Shown here one piece after another: positions 1 through 10,046 of a stretch of DNA of 64,000 nt. The notes under the pieces were generated by a model. It ran no database searches and was not told the origin of the DNA. It saw only the letters and a list, made by a program, of their open reading frames with translations. A program made the position numbers and the translations under genes. The stretch covers positions 43,251,121 through 43,315,120 of the forward strand of contig OX638131.1 of the NCBI GenBank assembly GCA_951804985.1, given 5' to 3'. The first letter of the stretch is position 1. The number at the start of each line of letters is the position of its first letter. The DNA comes from Dryomyza anilis. Taxonomy: Eukaryota > Arthropoda > Insecta > Diptera > Dryomyzidae.

Positions 1-660
1 AATGAACGTTTTAATTAAGATAATTAGTTGTTTCCGGTTTGCAGACGAGCTGCTGCTGCTGCAGCCTGCAGAATGTTGCTGATTGTGGCAACTGTTGCTG
101 CTGCTGCTGAATGACGACTCATGAATGGAGCAGCATTTCTGCCAGTTGGAGCAACTTTTTGAGCGCTCGCTGTGGGTGCCCATAAATGGTACAAATTCGC
201 AAGTCTAGGCAGGCATTCTGTTGCATGTGGTTTTGAATTTTAATCACTGCTCTAGGACAGACAGACAAACAAACAAACGAAAAAAAAGTGAAACAAGTAA
301 AGGGGAAAAATTCTATTTGTTGTCGCCGATTTACGTGTCGGCGCACTATATAACAGGCAATATTTTCATAACCACGAATTCCATCCACATATACGAAAAA
401 AAGTCGAAGAAATATTAAATGCCATTCCTCAAAAATGTTGCTGCTTTAAAATATCGTATAAAGCAATCGATTAGAGTGAAATCCATGCACTGAGGGTATT
501 GTGCTGGTTTCCAGTAGATACGATAGTTAGATCAAGATCAAGATCGCATCGATGCGATACGCCACAAAAACGATGCACCAACAGCAACAACATACCGTGT
601 ATCTACAAAATAGCACTGTGCTTGTAGATACTCGACAAGCACAGACCAAACCAAACCAAA
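1..660. other. CTG/CAG-rich unique sequence, no gene
   Basis: Short CTG/GCA runs lie at about 46-70 and 90-110, followed by mixed sequence. A small self-complementary stretch around 541-556 contains GCATCGATGC next to two GATCAA repeats, and a CCAAA repeat lies near 645-660. Trinucleotide-rich unique DNA of this kind is common in fly introns and enhancers. The frames that cross it are short and have no recognisable domain. I infer non-coding, possibly regulatory DNA. Confidence 0.4.
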
Positions 661-1254
661 CTCATTAGAAATTCCGATCAGATACGATACATGGACATCG
701 GAAAATAGTTTTTAATGAAAATTATTAAAAATGTTTAGAATGGTTTTGTGTTGCTCACAATAAATAATAAATATATCTAGTAGATACAAAAAGAAACTTG
801 TTTACGTCCAGATGGGAGCGCATATGAATGAAGTTAAAAATGTATATTTCAACCACAATGTATCTGCAATCCTCACAGATGCAACGCCAATTTATGCTGG
901 TATGTCTTGCAGCCAGTTCAGTTTTTATTATATCCACATTTTTCGTGTAATTTTTTTTTGTTTTGTTTTTTGTAATCACAAAACTGCAGAAGAAGACAGT
1001 TCGGCGACTGTGGTTGGGAAAACGTCATCGTTGTTAACCGATAGTTGCAGACTTTTCATAAAAGACTCATACAAGGGAATGACAACGGATTTTTATGATT
1101 TAAAATTAAGTAAAGGTACAAATATATTATGCCATTTGATGAGTATATAACAATTTCCATATAAATCCAGTTATGCGACTTGGGACCTGACTATTTTCGG
1201 CCTAAGATGAAATACAAGTCGCATATTTAGGCAGGGGCTTTTAAAACTATTTGG
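661..1254. other. AT-rich non-coding stretch
   Basis: I see no gene, splice-site pair or repeat arms here. An open frame on the plus strand near 812-1150 has no recognisable composition or motif and is probably chance. Confidence 0.4.
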
Positions 1255-1670
1255 AGTTCATGGATCGAATCTAACAACGTGCAATATTTTTAATAGGTCA
1301 TGAAAATATTTCGTCCTATATTGGTTCTCTTGAGCACCGAAGGATCGTAGGGTGTGTTATAGGTATTATTTTACAATGGTAAGTATTCGAGGCAAATACA
1401 TGATCTAATTGGTCGTTCCACTCGGACATCGAACATAGTCCACCCTTTCGTAGTTCACTCAGCTCTGAACAGAACAACGCATTATAGAGACAATTCGTTC
1501 TAAAGTCGCACGATACATTTGTTTAACAATCTCCCTCCGTCTGTTTTTCCGGACGTTTTTATATTGGCAAATTCAAAAAAAAAATTTACCGAGACTAATC
1601 CATCTCTCCTCCCTCTAATCTATAATCCTTTTCTACGATCAACACTAAAAAATTAAGTGTGCCGATTTTT
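1255..1670 (+). mobile_element. Jockey-like LINE fragment, ORF2 C-terminus (copy 1)
   Basis: Read on the plus strand, with stops and frameshifts, this gives the end of a Jockey/CR1-type ORF2. Pieces seen in order are RIxQRAIFLIG, EHRRIVG, HPFVVHSALNRTTHY and NNLPPSVFPD. The same protein segments occur in the minus-strand copy that starts about 220 bp downstream and in the copy at 50418-51010, so this is one LINE family. The copy is 5'-truncated, as is usual for LINEs, and it ends near a shared CTACGATCAACACT stretch at the 3' side. It cannot code for anything. The clade assignment (Jockey rather than CR1 or I) is from the look of the C-terminal segment only. Confidence 0.75.
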
Positions 1671-1889
1671 CGAAAATCCTTAATATTGATGATAAAATAA
1701 CGAAATAGAAAATTTAATTACATTCAAAACATTCATATCATTTCCGTTTTCATGAAAGTATTCTTCAGATTAGGGTTCAATAAATCCAGAAAATATGTTT
1801 AAGTATGATCATTTTTTATAGACAAATCATTAGCACCATAATTCATTTGTTTTTAAACTACGAGAAACTTAAAATTTTAAAAGTAGAAA
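1671..1889. other. AT-rich spacer between two inverted LINE 3' ends
   Basis: The spacer is AT-rich and holds no gene. It lies between a plus-strand and a minus-strand fragment of the same LINE, arranged tail to tail. Part may be diverged 3' UTR of either copy. Confidence 0.35.
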
Positions 1890-3945
1890 TTCCTTAATAT
1901 TGGACCTACGGAGGTTTTTGTTACATATTAACCAACGCTCACGGGATGCCCCTTATTTCTAAAAAACACAGTGTTGGTCGTAGGAAAGAAAGGTTGAAGA
2001 ATTTGCCAATATCAAAAATGTCAGGAAAAACGGATGCAAGGAGATTGTTCCACAAACGTATCGTGCGACTAAAGAACGAATTGTCGCTATTATAATGCTT
2101 GGACTTTAGAGAGCCGAATGAACTACGAAGGGGTAGGCTTGGTTCGATGCCACAGTAGAACGAGAGAACATGCGACCTGGTGGAATCAGGCCATATATCA
2201 GGCCATACCTATAAAACAGTCTTACGCACTCCACGATTCTGTGCTGAAAAGAGGATGAAATATTTCTTGGATCCGATACGGGAAAGAATTCAAGATCTTC
2301 TTTGGAGTTCCTATGTCGAATCATATGTGCGAATTATATTCCATCTATGGACGAAAAGTGCGTAAGTCAGCAGACGTGATGAATGTCTTGCACCGTTTTA
2401 AAAAAACCGATGCACTTGGCGGCTTCTTTCGACACATCAAATATCAGATCATTTCAACGGACGTCGCATTGAATTGATATGGCCAGAACGTCAAGAGCAG
2501 CTGACTCGGCAATATATACGGCACCCATTTGAGGGCAAATCCATTCTTTTGTGAGATAACAGCCAAATTTGTGTGCTATTTGCATTAAAATCAACTCTAT
2601 TTGCACGAACCAACTCGGATATTGTTTTAAGGTCATTATTAAGTGTATCATTCATGTCATTCATATCATTCATGGTGCGTCTTTTACTCTCAATCTCCAA
2701 AGAGTTTGGGCGCTTTTTGAACGAATATGAATGATAAATGATACAAAACAATAAATTGGGTTATATGCCAATAACAGAAGGTCATTGATAAATACCAGAT
2801 ATGGGGACGGGAATAGGACGGAACCCTGCGGAACTCTAGAATTGATAGAGTGTTGTTCTGAAAGGAAACCATCGATCGCTACTCGTATTGAACGACTCTG
2901 GAGAAAACTTTATATCCATCAAATAAAAGAATTACCGACACCATATGCAATTTGTTTTGATACGAGGGCTTCATTACACACTCAAAGGCTACTCTTCCCC
3001 CGAAGAGTTGAATACAATTATTCCACCTTTCGGAGAGGACCGCTATCAAGTCACCGGTGGATATGGTCTTTAGTAATTCGTAGCGCTCAATATAGTTCAC
3101 AAGGCGGAAGTTTTTTACGCTTTCCATTACCTTGGAGAGTGAAGAGCATATTGCAATGGATCGGTAATTGGCAGGATTTGTAGCCTCGCCCTTTTTCGAG
3201 ACTGGCGGACATTGGTAAACATCCAACAAGATGGAAAAACTCCAGTCCTCTAGGAGATGGACAAGCCAGCATTCATGCATACTTCGTCAATACATGGGCC
3301 GATTTGCAATCCGGCTCAGAGGCTTTGTTTATGTTTAGGTTTGCGAGGACCTTTTTAACTGCCCGAGTTCGAAGAAGGTACAATGCATTGAAGAAGATAC
3401 AATTTCGCGGACAGGCAGTGTATGATTTAAATCTGGGTGCGTTGAATTTTTTGCAAACAATTCATACAAAAAATTAGCTTTGTCATGCGGGTCAGTGAAG
3501 GGCTGGCCATTAATTATAAGAATTGGAGTAGGCGATGCCGTCTGATTCTTCACTCTTTTTACGAATGACCAGAAGTTTTTACTACCTCTATGGTAGAGTA
3601 GTACCATTTTAGGCGCGTTTTGCTCATTAAGAAACTTTACGCGCTCGATCACGGCATTACAGCGATTCCTAGCCTGTATGCGAAGACTCTCATTATCAAT
3701 ATTTTTATTAGAACTCCAATTCTGAAAGAATTCCTCTTTCGAACTGACTGCAATCCTACAAGTCTCATTAAACCAAGAGTGGTCCTTGAAAATTTGTTTA
3801 GAAGATATGAAGGACCACATATCTAATAAAATAATATTTTATACCATACAGTATTCTTCGGGGCCTTAATCGAAACGGCGCGTAAACTAGAATACGACAA
3901 TTCAGAGAAAACAGTACAGTGGTCGGAATTTCCAAGGTTTTTCAC
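1890..3945 (-). mobile_element. Jockey-like LINE, 5'-truncated minus-strand copy (copy 2)
   Basis: About 2 kb of one non-LTR retrotransposon on the minus strand. In 5' to 3' order on that strand it shows the end of an endonuclease domain (GNSDHCTV, plus coordinates 3910-3933), the linker with HSWFNETCR and KNFWSFVKRVKN, and an RT domain with NPANYRSIAI (3149-3178). RT motif VPQGSVLF follows, continuing to FINDLLL (about 2775-2835), then the thumb/C-terminal part and NNLLASVFPDIFDIGKF before the 3' UTR. Frameshifts and stops separate the blocks, and the catalytic (F/Y)xDD segment is lost, so it is dead. The 5' part of the endonuclease is missing, which fits 5' truncation. It is inverted relative to the copy at 1255-1670. 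Confidence 0.85.
2100..3830 (-). pseudogene. Broken ORF2 (endonuclease/reverse transcriptase) of the Jockey-like LINE
   Basis: The protein-coding part of the minus-strand LINE is spread over several frames. The block 3820-3335 is a 161-codon open frame covering the linker between endonuclease and RT, with the substrate-like sequence NGQPFTDPHDKANF typical of this family. The block 3280-2879 covers RT fingers (PVSKKGEATNPANYRSIAI). The block around 2835-2760 carries VPQGSV and FINDLL. The block 2750-2460 holds the palm/thumb remnant but lacks the FADD-type metal-binding box. The block 2365-2100 is the C-terminal region with IPPGRMFSRST and NQAYPFVVHSAL. In life ORF2 nicks DNA and reverse-transcribes its RNA in place. 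Several frameshifts and the missing catalytic box mean this copy is non-functional. Confidence 0.8.
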
Positions 3946-4215
3946 ATCATATTTTTCATGATGCGAAGTCAGAAAAAGTTATAGAATTTTTTGACTCATA
4001 TCGCCAACGTTGACTTCTTCACTAATTGAGTCAGTTAATTCCACTCGGCAAACAGCTCAACATAACAACCCTCCTGTGTTGATATATACCAATTCGAACT
4101 CAAATACGATAAAATTTGGTTTTATATGTTTTAGCCAATAATACGTTCTGAGTTTGAAAACTTGCTAAGTCCCTGAACGGACACCATATATTTTTTTTTC
4201 TTTTTTTAATAAGAA
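3946..4215. other. AT-rich spacer
   Basis: No gene or clear repeat is visible. It could contain further diverged LINE 5' sequence on the minus strand beyond the endonuclease remnant, but I cannot support that. Confidence 0.3.
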
Positions 4216-4672
4216 CGGTATTTTTTAAATGATCGCATATTCTATATCTTTTTAAATACAAACGGGTTTTGCAAATAATTTAACATTGCTTAAATGATCA
4301 AATTGCGATATTGGGGTAAAGTAGGAATCAGTTTCTAGGGTAAAGTGGGAAACGTAATTTAAGCAAAGTTTGTTGTAATTTTAGTAAAAATATCGTGTTT
4401 AACCAAGAAATATCGTGTTTAACCATGCAAAAAACTTCAATCGTTGTCACAAACCAATAAAAAGCAAAATTTTGACTTCACCTGAGATAAAATCTGAATT
4501 GCAGAAGAAAGTCGAGAAGCAAACCTTTACAGGAACAAAATGAATACATCAGAAATATTCTCCAACTTCATCAGAAGTATATGAATACGAATAGACCCTT
4601 GAAAAGAATTTTAAAAAATATTCAAATGAAGTTTTTTTGGAGGAAAATCGAAAAGTTTTCCACTTTACCCTA
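4216..4672 (+). mobile_element. DNA transposon fragment, GGGGTAAAGTGG family (family K, copy 1)
   Basis: This aligns by eye with 7836-8693 and with the right half of 14261-16749. Shared segments are GGGTTTTGCAAATAATTTAAC, split in copy 2 by a MITE, then GGGGTAAAGT, GGGAAACGTAATTTAAGCAA, TTTTGACTTCACCTGAG, TTGCAGAAGAAAGTCGAGAA and the right end CCACTTTACCCTAG. The left terminal repeat is missing. No transposase frame is present. The piece between the shared blocks is unoccupied at the place where copy 2 carries an insertion, so this copy documents the empty site. Confidence 0.65.
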
Positions 4673-5840
4673 GTTAATATAAAAAATATTAATAAAGGAT
4701 CTATACTTTGAATGAAATAACCACATATCTAAATTATACCAAATAATTAAAAAATTTAATACAAATTACATTATTTTATAAAATAATTCTTTATTCATTG
4801 ATTCTTAAAACTCCTATCAACGTTTCCAAAAATCATTGCACAGAAACAATTTTAAAATCAAATATGCAATTGTAGAATTGTTTATTTGAAATATAATTAG
4901 AGAACCTCTGCACTGATGTCTTGTTTATAAAAGTATTAATTGTTAAATAAATTAAAGTTGGTTTTCGCATTACTGAAATTCTTTGCCAAGTGGCACAAAC
5001 ATTTAATGAAATAAAAAATATATATAATATATATAATAAATTTCGCATAGTCGGTGAAATGAAGCTCTTAATTACCGCCATGCTTATTTATTTACTAAAA
5101 CAAAATTTATATCGAATATAAACTAAAGAACGTTCCAAAATGATCACTGTTAATAGCAACAAGAAAAAATTTACCGGCCGGCGGTTCTACATTGACTTTG
5201 GTGCGGACGTGAAGTCTGCCGCCACATCAATGTATAGCGATACTCTTAGCAAGTGTAAACATGCTGTGCTAAAACCAAAAATCAAAAAAATAGCAACTTA
5301 GATTTATTTTGTTTATTTCAACTGAACACAAAAATTCAAGAAAAGCTAAAATACAATTAAAACATTTTAGAAGCAGAAAAAAAAAGAAAAATAAAATGCA
5401 AATAGAATGTATCGCAAAGATACCTACACGAAAGTGAAAATTCATCTAAACATAAATAAATAAAATAATTGCCAGAGAAACGCATCAAACGAAAATTCAA
5501 CAAACGAATTTGTGGAAAAACGATTTCCAAAAATTCTCCAAAAAATATTTGCAGCAGCATTTAGAATTTGTTATGCGCGAACTACATACTAAAAGATACA
5601 ATTTGTTAATAGCAGAATTGGCATTTCTTTGGATAGCAGCAGCAGCGGTCTATAGTGATAGTGTGTGGGAAATTCCGTCGAATTTATGCAATTTCTAAAA
5701 CCTAGGGCATTCCCATACGGCAATTTGAAGAATTTCGTATTTAGAATTTAAATTGATAGATGCAAACTGCTGCTGTAACCCATAGATACGAATGTATCTT
5801 ACATAATTTCTAAGTAGTGTCAAGGTCGTGTAAATAAACT
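4673..5840. other. Non-coding stretch with a small GC-richer patch
   Basis: Mostly AT-rich. A richer patch lies at about 5172-5275 (contains CCGGCCGGCGG) and GCAGCAGCAGC lies near 5636-5650. I see no gene. Short frames at 4833-5081 (minus) and 5357-5698 have no recognisable domain. Confidence 0.35.
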
Positions 5841-6110
5841 GCGCAGCTGAAATTCGCACTCAAATGCCATGTGGCGCCCGCCGTCGCCGTCGCCGCATTT
5901 TGCCTGATAACTTTGGGGCATTTGTACGCACCGCAGGATACATCTCAGCTGGCTATCTATCGCACAGATACATTTTTGATCACTGCGTTTCGGGCAATCC
6001 GATTATTTCAATGCAATAATCTCGATAGATTTTGGAATTTAATTTTGATTCTTTTGCTGATAATTTGTTGGTATTTTTTTTTGTTCAGACGCTGCTGTGC
6101 ATAAAATTCA
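5841..6110. other. GC-richer island, possible conserved regulatory element
   Basis: Unlike its AT-rich surroundings this stretch has balanced composition, with GCCGTCGCCGTCGCCGC near 5880-5898 and no repeat found elsewhere in the window. It has no convincing coding frame: the 77-codon plus frame ends in hydrophobic low-complexity sequence. It may be an enhancer or an untranslated exon. Only a cross-species alignment could tell. Confidence 0.3.
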
Positions 6111-7018
6111 CAGCACGTTGCGTTCGATACAAAATACTTTTCCCCTTGAACTGGGAAACTGCCAATTTTTTCATTTCACATTTGTAGTATTCATTTCTTT
6201 TTTTTCATCTTTGTTGTTTCCCATTTGTTTTGCTATATATTTTTGTTTTTATTGTTTCCTTCGTATTTGGGGAAAATTGCGTACTTCCCAAGTTTGTAGC
6301 GTTTTTAATATAGGTATTTGGCGTGCTCCGGGCACGTTTCAGTACGTTTTCGATATTTTGTCTTATTTGTGCAATGAAAAATAATCTGCAAGTAATTATT
6401 TCACAGTTTGTTTACTAGGCGTTGGATCTTTTCTGAATTCTCATACAATTCGTTTGGATATAGAAGTACTATTTTTTTGTTTTGTTTTTTTTTTTTTTTT
6501 TTCATAATGTTCGCATAATTTTTAAGTGTGGAAAATTTCAAACATTAAACATTTTCAAGTGTATACAATTGGTTAATATGTTTCGAAATCTTTTTTATGC
6601 GCTCGAGAACGTACTGTAGGTGAAAAAATAATTTAAGTATCTAAATATTTGGTAAATTCTTTTATTGTACCTAAATACTACACAGAGTACATTTCATGGC
6701 TATCCGTGGAAATTCTGAACTAGCTTTTGGGTTGGTTTGTGTGGTGATTCCCACTTAATGAACTAATTACGATTTTATTAGCAGATATTTCCAAATAAAA
6801 ATATTATAGCAAAATAATAAAATAAATCAATGAAAATATATTGTTGTTATGTGAATTCAAAAGCACTCTATGTTTTTATTTAATATTCTATATAATATTT
6901 AGTATTTTATTTTTACTATACTGGGAATTTACGTATAAATTACTATATGGCAATTCTAGAATTCTATAAGGAAAATATGAGCAATTTTGATAATTGGTTT
7001 ACAAGAATTTTTATCCAT
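6111..7018. other. AT-rich non-coding stretch with a poly-T tract
   Basis: A long T tract lies at about 6474-6502. I see no gene and no repeat arms. Confidence 0.35.
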
Positions 7019-7031
7019 TGATGAATTTATA
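7019..7031. repeat. SINE target-site duplication, left
   Basis: TGATGAATTTATA, repeated exactly at 7355-7367 on the other side of the SINE. Confidence 0.85.
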
Positions 7032-7354
7032 ATATAATAATAATATAATAATAGTTTGGCGCTACAGTCCTATATAGAACTTCGGCCGAGCTCTCTCACC
7101 ATTTTGAGCTGTGCGTGTTGTATTTGTAATCAAAGTGGTGGGACATACAGTTTATTGCCGAATCCGAACGGCGGGTGAGAGCTTTTCATAGTCAATAGTT
7201 TTTTTCTCGTAGGTTTGCCATTTACTGACGAGAGGTAGCGCGGTATAGAAAAATGTTTCTATGAAAAGATGTTGTTAGCCCCAGTCGAGACTTGAACCGG
7301 GGACCTTTCGGCTCGCAGTCCAACGCACTAACCACTGAGCTACCGCGGCTACAA
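7032..7354 (-). mobile_element. tRNA-derived SINE (copy 1, complete)
   Basis: A complete SINE in minus orientation. The head at 7350-7277 is tRNA-like: box A (TAGCTCAGTGGTTAGTGC, 7342-7325) and box B (GGTTCAAGTCTCGAC, 7298-7284) are both present, so RNA polymerase III transcription would have been possible. An unrelated body follows and is shared with 31521-31749 and 62296-62384. The tail is a TAATA-type microsatellite at 7053-7032. A perfect 13-bp target-site duplication flanks it. Movement of such elements depends on the reverse transcriptase of a partner LINE; the partner is not identified here. Confidence 0.88.
7277..7350 (-). other. tRNA-like head of the SINE (pol III internal promoter)
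   Basis: Seventy-four nucleotides fold roughly like a tRNA on the minus strand, with D-loop (box A) and T-loop (box B) consensus, but the anticodon stem has mismatches. The sequence belongs to the SINE, inside its target duplication, so it is not an independent tRNA gene. Confidence 0.75.
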
Positions 7355-7367
7355 TGATGAATTTATA
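7355..7367. repeat. SINE target-site duplication, right
   Basis: Exact copy of the 13 bp at 7019-7031. Confidence 0.85.
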
Positions 7368-7484
7368 CTTTATAGAAATAAATAGATAATTAAATTCTTA
7401 CTCTTAAAATGTACAATCTATTTAATAAAGAAATACTGTGCTACAAATACCAAAAATATTTCTATACTAAATATTGGAACTATA

Positions 7485-7740
7485 TCGTCGTTGTAGAATG
7501 AAAAGTCACCAAATACATTTTCAAAATGCCAAATATTCATTTACAAAAATGTTCATATAGCTGTCAATTTTTAATCGATGATGTCAATTTTTTTAATACA
7601 TGATAAGAAAATGTAAATCTATCAATTGATATTTCAACTTTAAAAATGCATCAATAACTTTTTATAATATAAATCAACAAACTCGAAATTTAAGTATTTC
7701 ATAAAAATGTATTTGGTGACTTTTCGTTCTACAACGACGA
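7485..7740. mobile_element. MITE with 36-38 bp terminal inverted repeats
   Basis: The left arm starts TCGTCGTTGTAGAATGAAAA and the right arm is its near-perfect inverse, ending TTCTACAACGACGA. A TA dinucleotide flanks each side (7483-7484, 7741-7742), as expected for Tc1/mariner-type target choice. The 256-bp interior is AT-rich without a coding frame. A diverged end of the same kind occurs at 17110-17145. Confidence 0.75.
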
Positions 7741-7835
7741 TATTTTTTAATCGGCATCGGTTTACAGAATACTTCTATCACTTTAAATTTGTGTAAGTCT
7801 TCTTTCTTAGTACCAGAGACTGAAACGGTTATGAT

Positions 7836-8693
7836 TAGGGGAGTGGGACATGAGGTAAAATTGCAAATTTTGAACAAGTCTTTGCACTTAGAAAAATAAA
7901 AACCATTGAAAATTTTTTTATAGTGCTTTTGTTTGCTATCAAAAAATGAGAATTTTATCGATTTTAATGAAGACGATATGTTTAAAATGATCTCATAATG
8001 TATATCTTTTGAAATACAAACAGGGTTTGCAACTACACAGAAAAAAATAATCGACGTAAATATAGCATCCGATATTAATTGCATTAATTAATCAATCCAG
8101 CAATGAAATTTTCTCGTTAAATTAGCAATTTCGTTTGCTAATATGACTATTTGTACGTCAGTGTAGCAAATTAATTAGTCGACACAGTTTCATTATATTT
8201 GCTAAAACTGCATTGACGTACTATTCATTTTATCAAATGAAGTTGTTTAATTAACGAAGAATAGCATTTGTTTTCATTAAATTAGTGAATTTCATTGCTG
8301 GATTGATTAATGAATGCAATTAATATCGGTTGATATATTTACGTCGATTATTTTTTTTCTGTGTAGTTCAACATTGCTTAAACGGTGCTAAGTAAAGTAG
8401 AAAACATTTTCTGGACTAAAGTGGAAAACGTAATTTAAGTAATGGTTGTGGTAATTTTAGTGAAAATATTCTCTTATATAAATAATTTAATTGGTCTGGC
8501 CAAGAAAAAACTTCTATTGTGGCCACAAACCAATGTAAATCAACATTTTGACTTCGCCTGAGATAAAACCTAAATTGCAGAAGAAACCCGAGAAACGAAC
8601 CTTTCACAGGAGCAAAAAGAATAAATTGGTAAATATTATTTAACTTAAACAGAAGAAGACTACAAAGAAGAAGAGTTTTGCACAATTTGCATG
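7836..8693 (+). mobile_element. Family K DNA transposon, copy 2, interrupted by a MITE
   Basis: The left end AGGGGAGTGGGACATGAGG matches the left end of the full copy at 14261. The rest follows copies 1 and 3, including TTTTGACTTCGCCTGAGA, AATTGCAGAAGAAACCCGAG and TTTGCACAATTTG near its end. The stretch 8036-8363 is a later insertion. The right terminal repeat is missing. No transposase is encoded. Confidence 0.65.
8036..8363. mobile_element. MITE with ~90-bp terminal inverted repeats, TIR CACAGAAAAAAATAATCGAC
   Basis: Left and right ends are nearly perfect inverses over about 90 bp, both carrying GACGTAAATAT, GATATTAATTGCATT and AATCAATCCAGCAATG. TA flanks each side (8034-8035, 8364-8365). 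Family K copy 1 has an uninterrupted sequence at the same point (GCAAATAATTTAAC against GCAAC-TA-GTTCAAC), which marks the empty site. The 328-bp element has no coding capacity. Confidence 0.85.
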
Positions 8694-8769
8694 AATAAAA
8701 TGCCGAAGAAACTAAATTTCAACAATTCAGTGAACTGTAAAACGATTTTCATCGGCCAAAAATCTGTAG

Positions 8770-8845
8770 AAATATGGCGTCGTTTGCTGTCCCTGTCGTT
8801 CTACTTTTGTAGCGTCCCAATTGAAAAACCCTGTACTAAAATTGG
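8770..8845 (+). repeat. Direct repeat unit 1 (AAATATGGCGTCG type)
   Basis: About 45 bp beginning AAATATGGCGTCGTTTGCTG and continuing to CTACTTTTGTAG, then AGCGTCCCAATTGAAAAACCCT. It recurs at 9049-9144 with one T/C change in the core. Frame at 8691-8891 crosses it but shows no domain. Confidence 0.6.
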
Positions 8846-9048
8846 AACAGAAACAAAGTTCAACTTTGGATTATTATACAGCGGAATCTAATCAGTAGAT
8901 TTTTACTTTAAGTATCTTTAAAACGTATTCCATCAATTTCCAATCGAAAAAGAAACACCGCATTAAAAAATATTCACTAAATCAATACAGATCTTTCCAG
9001 CATGAAATGGCAAACCTTACTGAAGAGAAATGTCAAAAGAGCGGCAAA

Positions 9049-9144
9049 AAATATGGCGTCGTTTGCTGTCCCTGTCGCTCTACTTTTGTAGAGTTGAAAA
9101 ACCCTTGAAAAAAACTTTTGTAGCGCTCTTATTGAAAAACCCTT
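9049..9144 (+). repeat. Direct repeat unit 2 (AAATATGGCGTCG type)
   Basis: Near-identical copy of 8770-8845, 279 bp downstream, followed by AGCGCTCTTATTGAAAAACC. The pair may be internal subrepeats of a transposon whose borders I cannot place. Confidence 0.6.
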
Positions 9145-9863
9145 TATATACAACATTTTTGTTGTTGTAATAAGTTTTTTTTTTTTTTTGCATCATTGAT
9201 AATACTAGATACTCAAAAATATATTTTTTTGGTTTAAAACTTTGAACCTCTTAAAATCGAATACTTAAAAAATTGTTTTTTTTTTATTTGAGTTATAATA
9301 TCTCCGTGAGTTTCAAAGATATTGCGCTCAAGTTACTTTTTTTTCAATATTGGATATTTTACCAATGTTTTTCAACTAGAAATGATTGTCATACTTTTTT
9401 TATTTTGAGTGCTATGGAAGATATGATATATGATATGATTTTTCGAAATCTGAACGTTCATAACTTCTGCCAGTTAAAAGCAGTTCTGACAAATTTTACC
9501 CTTAATTATAGCTGTGTTAATACTCTTTCACCCCATATCCATTCTTACTGCCGGAAATTCCGACCTGGTCGCAGAGGCGTTATAGATAAACTTTCAATAG
9601 TTTTTACGTTGAAATTGTTTTTATAAGTTATACAACTCTAAATACCATTTCATACCATACCCACTTTTACTACCGAATAGTGCGAACCCTGACCGATGGA
9701 GGCATTATAGCTGAATTATGTCTAAATTTTTGACATTGAACGTTTATAACTCAAAACCTTTAAAAGTTTTTAAGATAAAATTTATTTTCACTTATAGTTG
9801 AATGAATACCCTTTCAGCCGATACTAAATCTTATATATATCCCAATTAAAATATAAATATATC
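9145..9863. other. AT-rich stretch, no gene supported
   Basis: An open frame at 9273-9626 (plus, 117 codons) has AT-driven composition without a domain. Repeated wording such as GAATACCCTTTCAGCCGATA and CCATACCCACTTTTACT near 9530 and 9660 hints at an old internal duplication, but I cannot define it. Confidence 0.3.
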
Positions 9864-10046
9864 CAAACCTGGCCGTCTAAGATGGAATTCTAGAACACTG
9901 TGCGGCGGAGTGAGATCTTTTCATGTGCGTTGTTCACTCTCGAAGGTTAGCCATTGTCTGCGGATAGAAAATATTTCGCTGTCATCGAACCCTGGACCTT
10001 TCGGCTTGTAGTCCAACGCACTAACCAATCGAGCTACCGACTCTAT
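9864..10046 (-). mobile_element. tRNA-derived SINE (copy 2, diverged)
   Basis: The right end in minus orientation is a tRNA-like head: GGTAGCTCGATTGGTTAGTG as box A, CCGAAAGGTCCAGGGTTCGA ending in box B. The body shares CTCGAAGGTTAGCCATTGTC with copies 1 and 3. Body length is shorter than in copy 1. Possible flanking AAATATATC repeats at about 9855 and 10064 are unconvincing because of intervening poly-T. Confidence 0.72.

Noticed and set aside
7277..7350. Independent tRNA gene on the minus strand
   Set aside because: Boxes A and B are present, but the anticodon stem is mismatched and the whole unit lies inside a SINE with target duplications.
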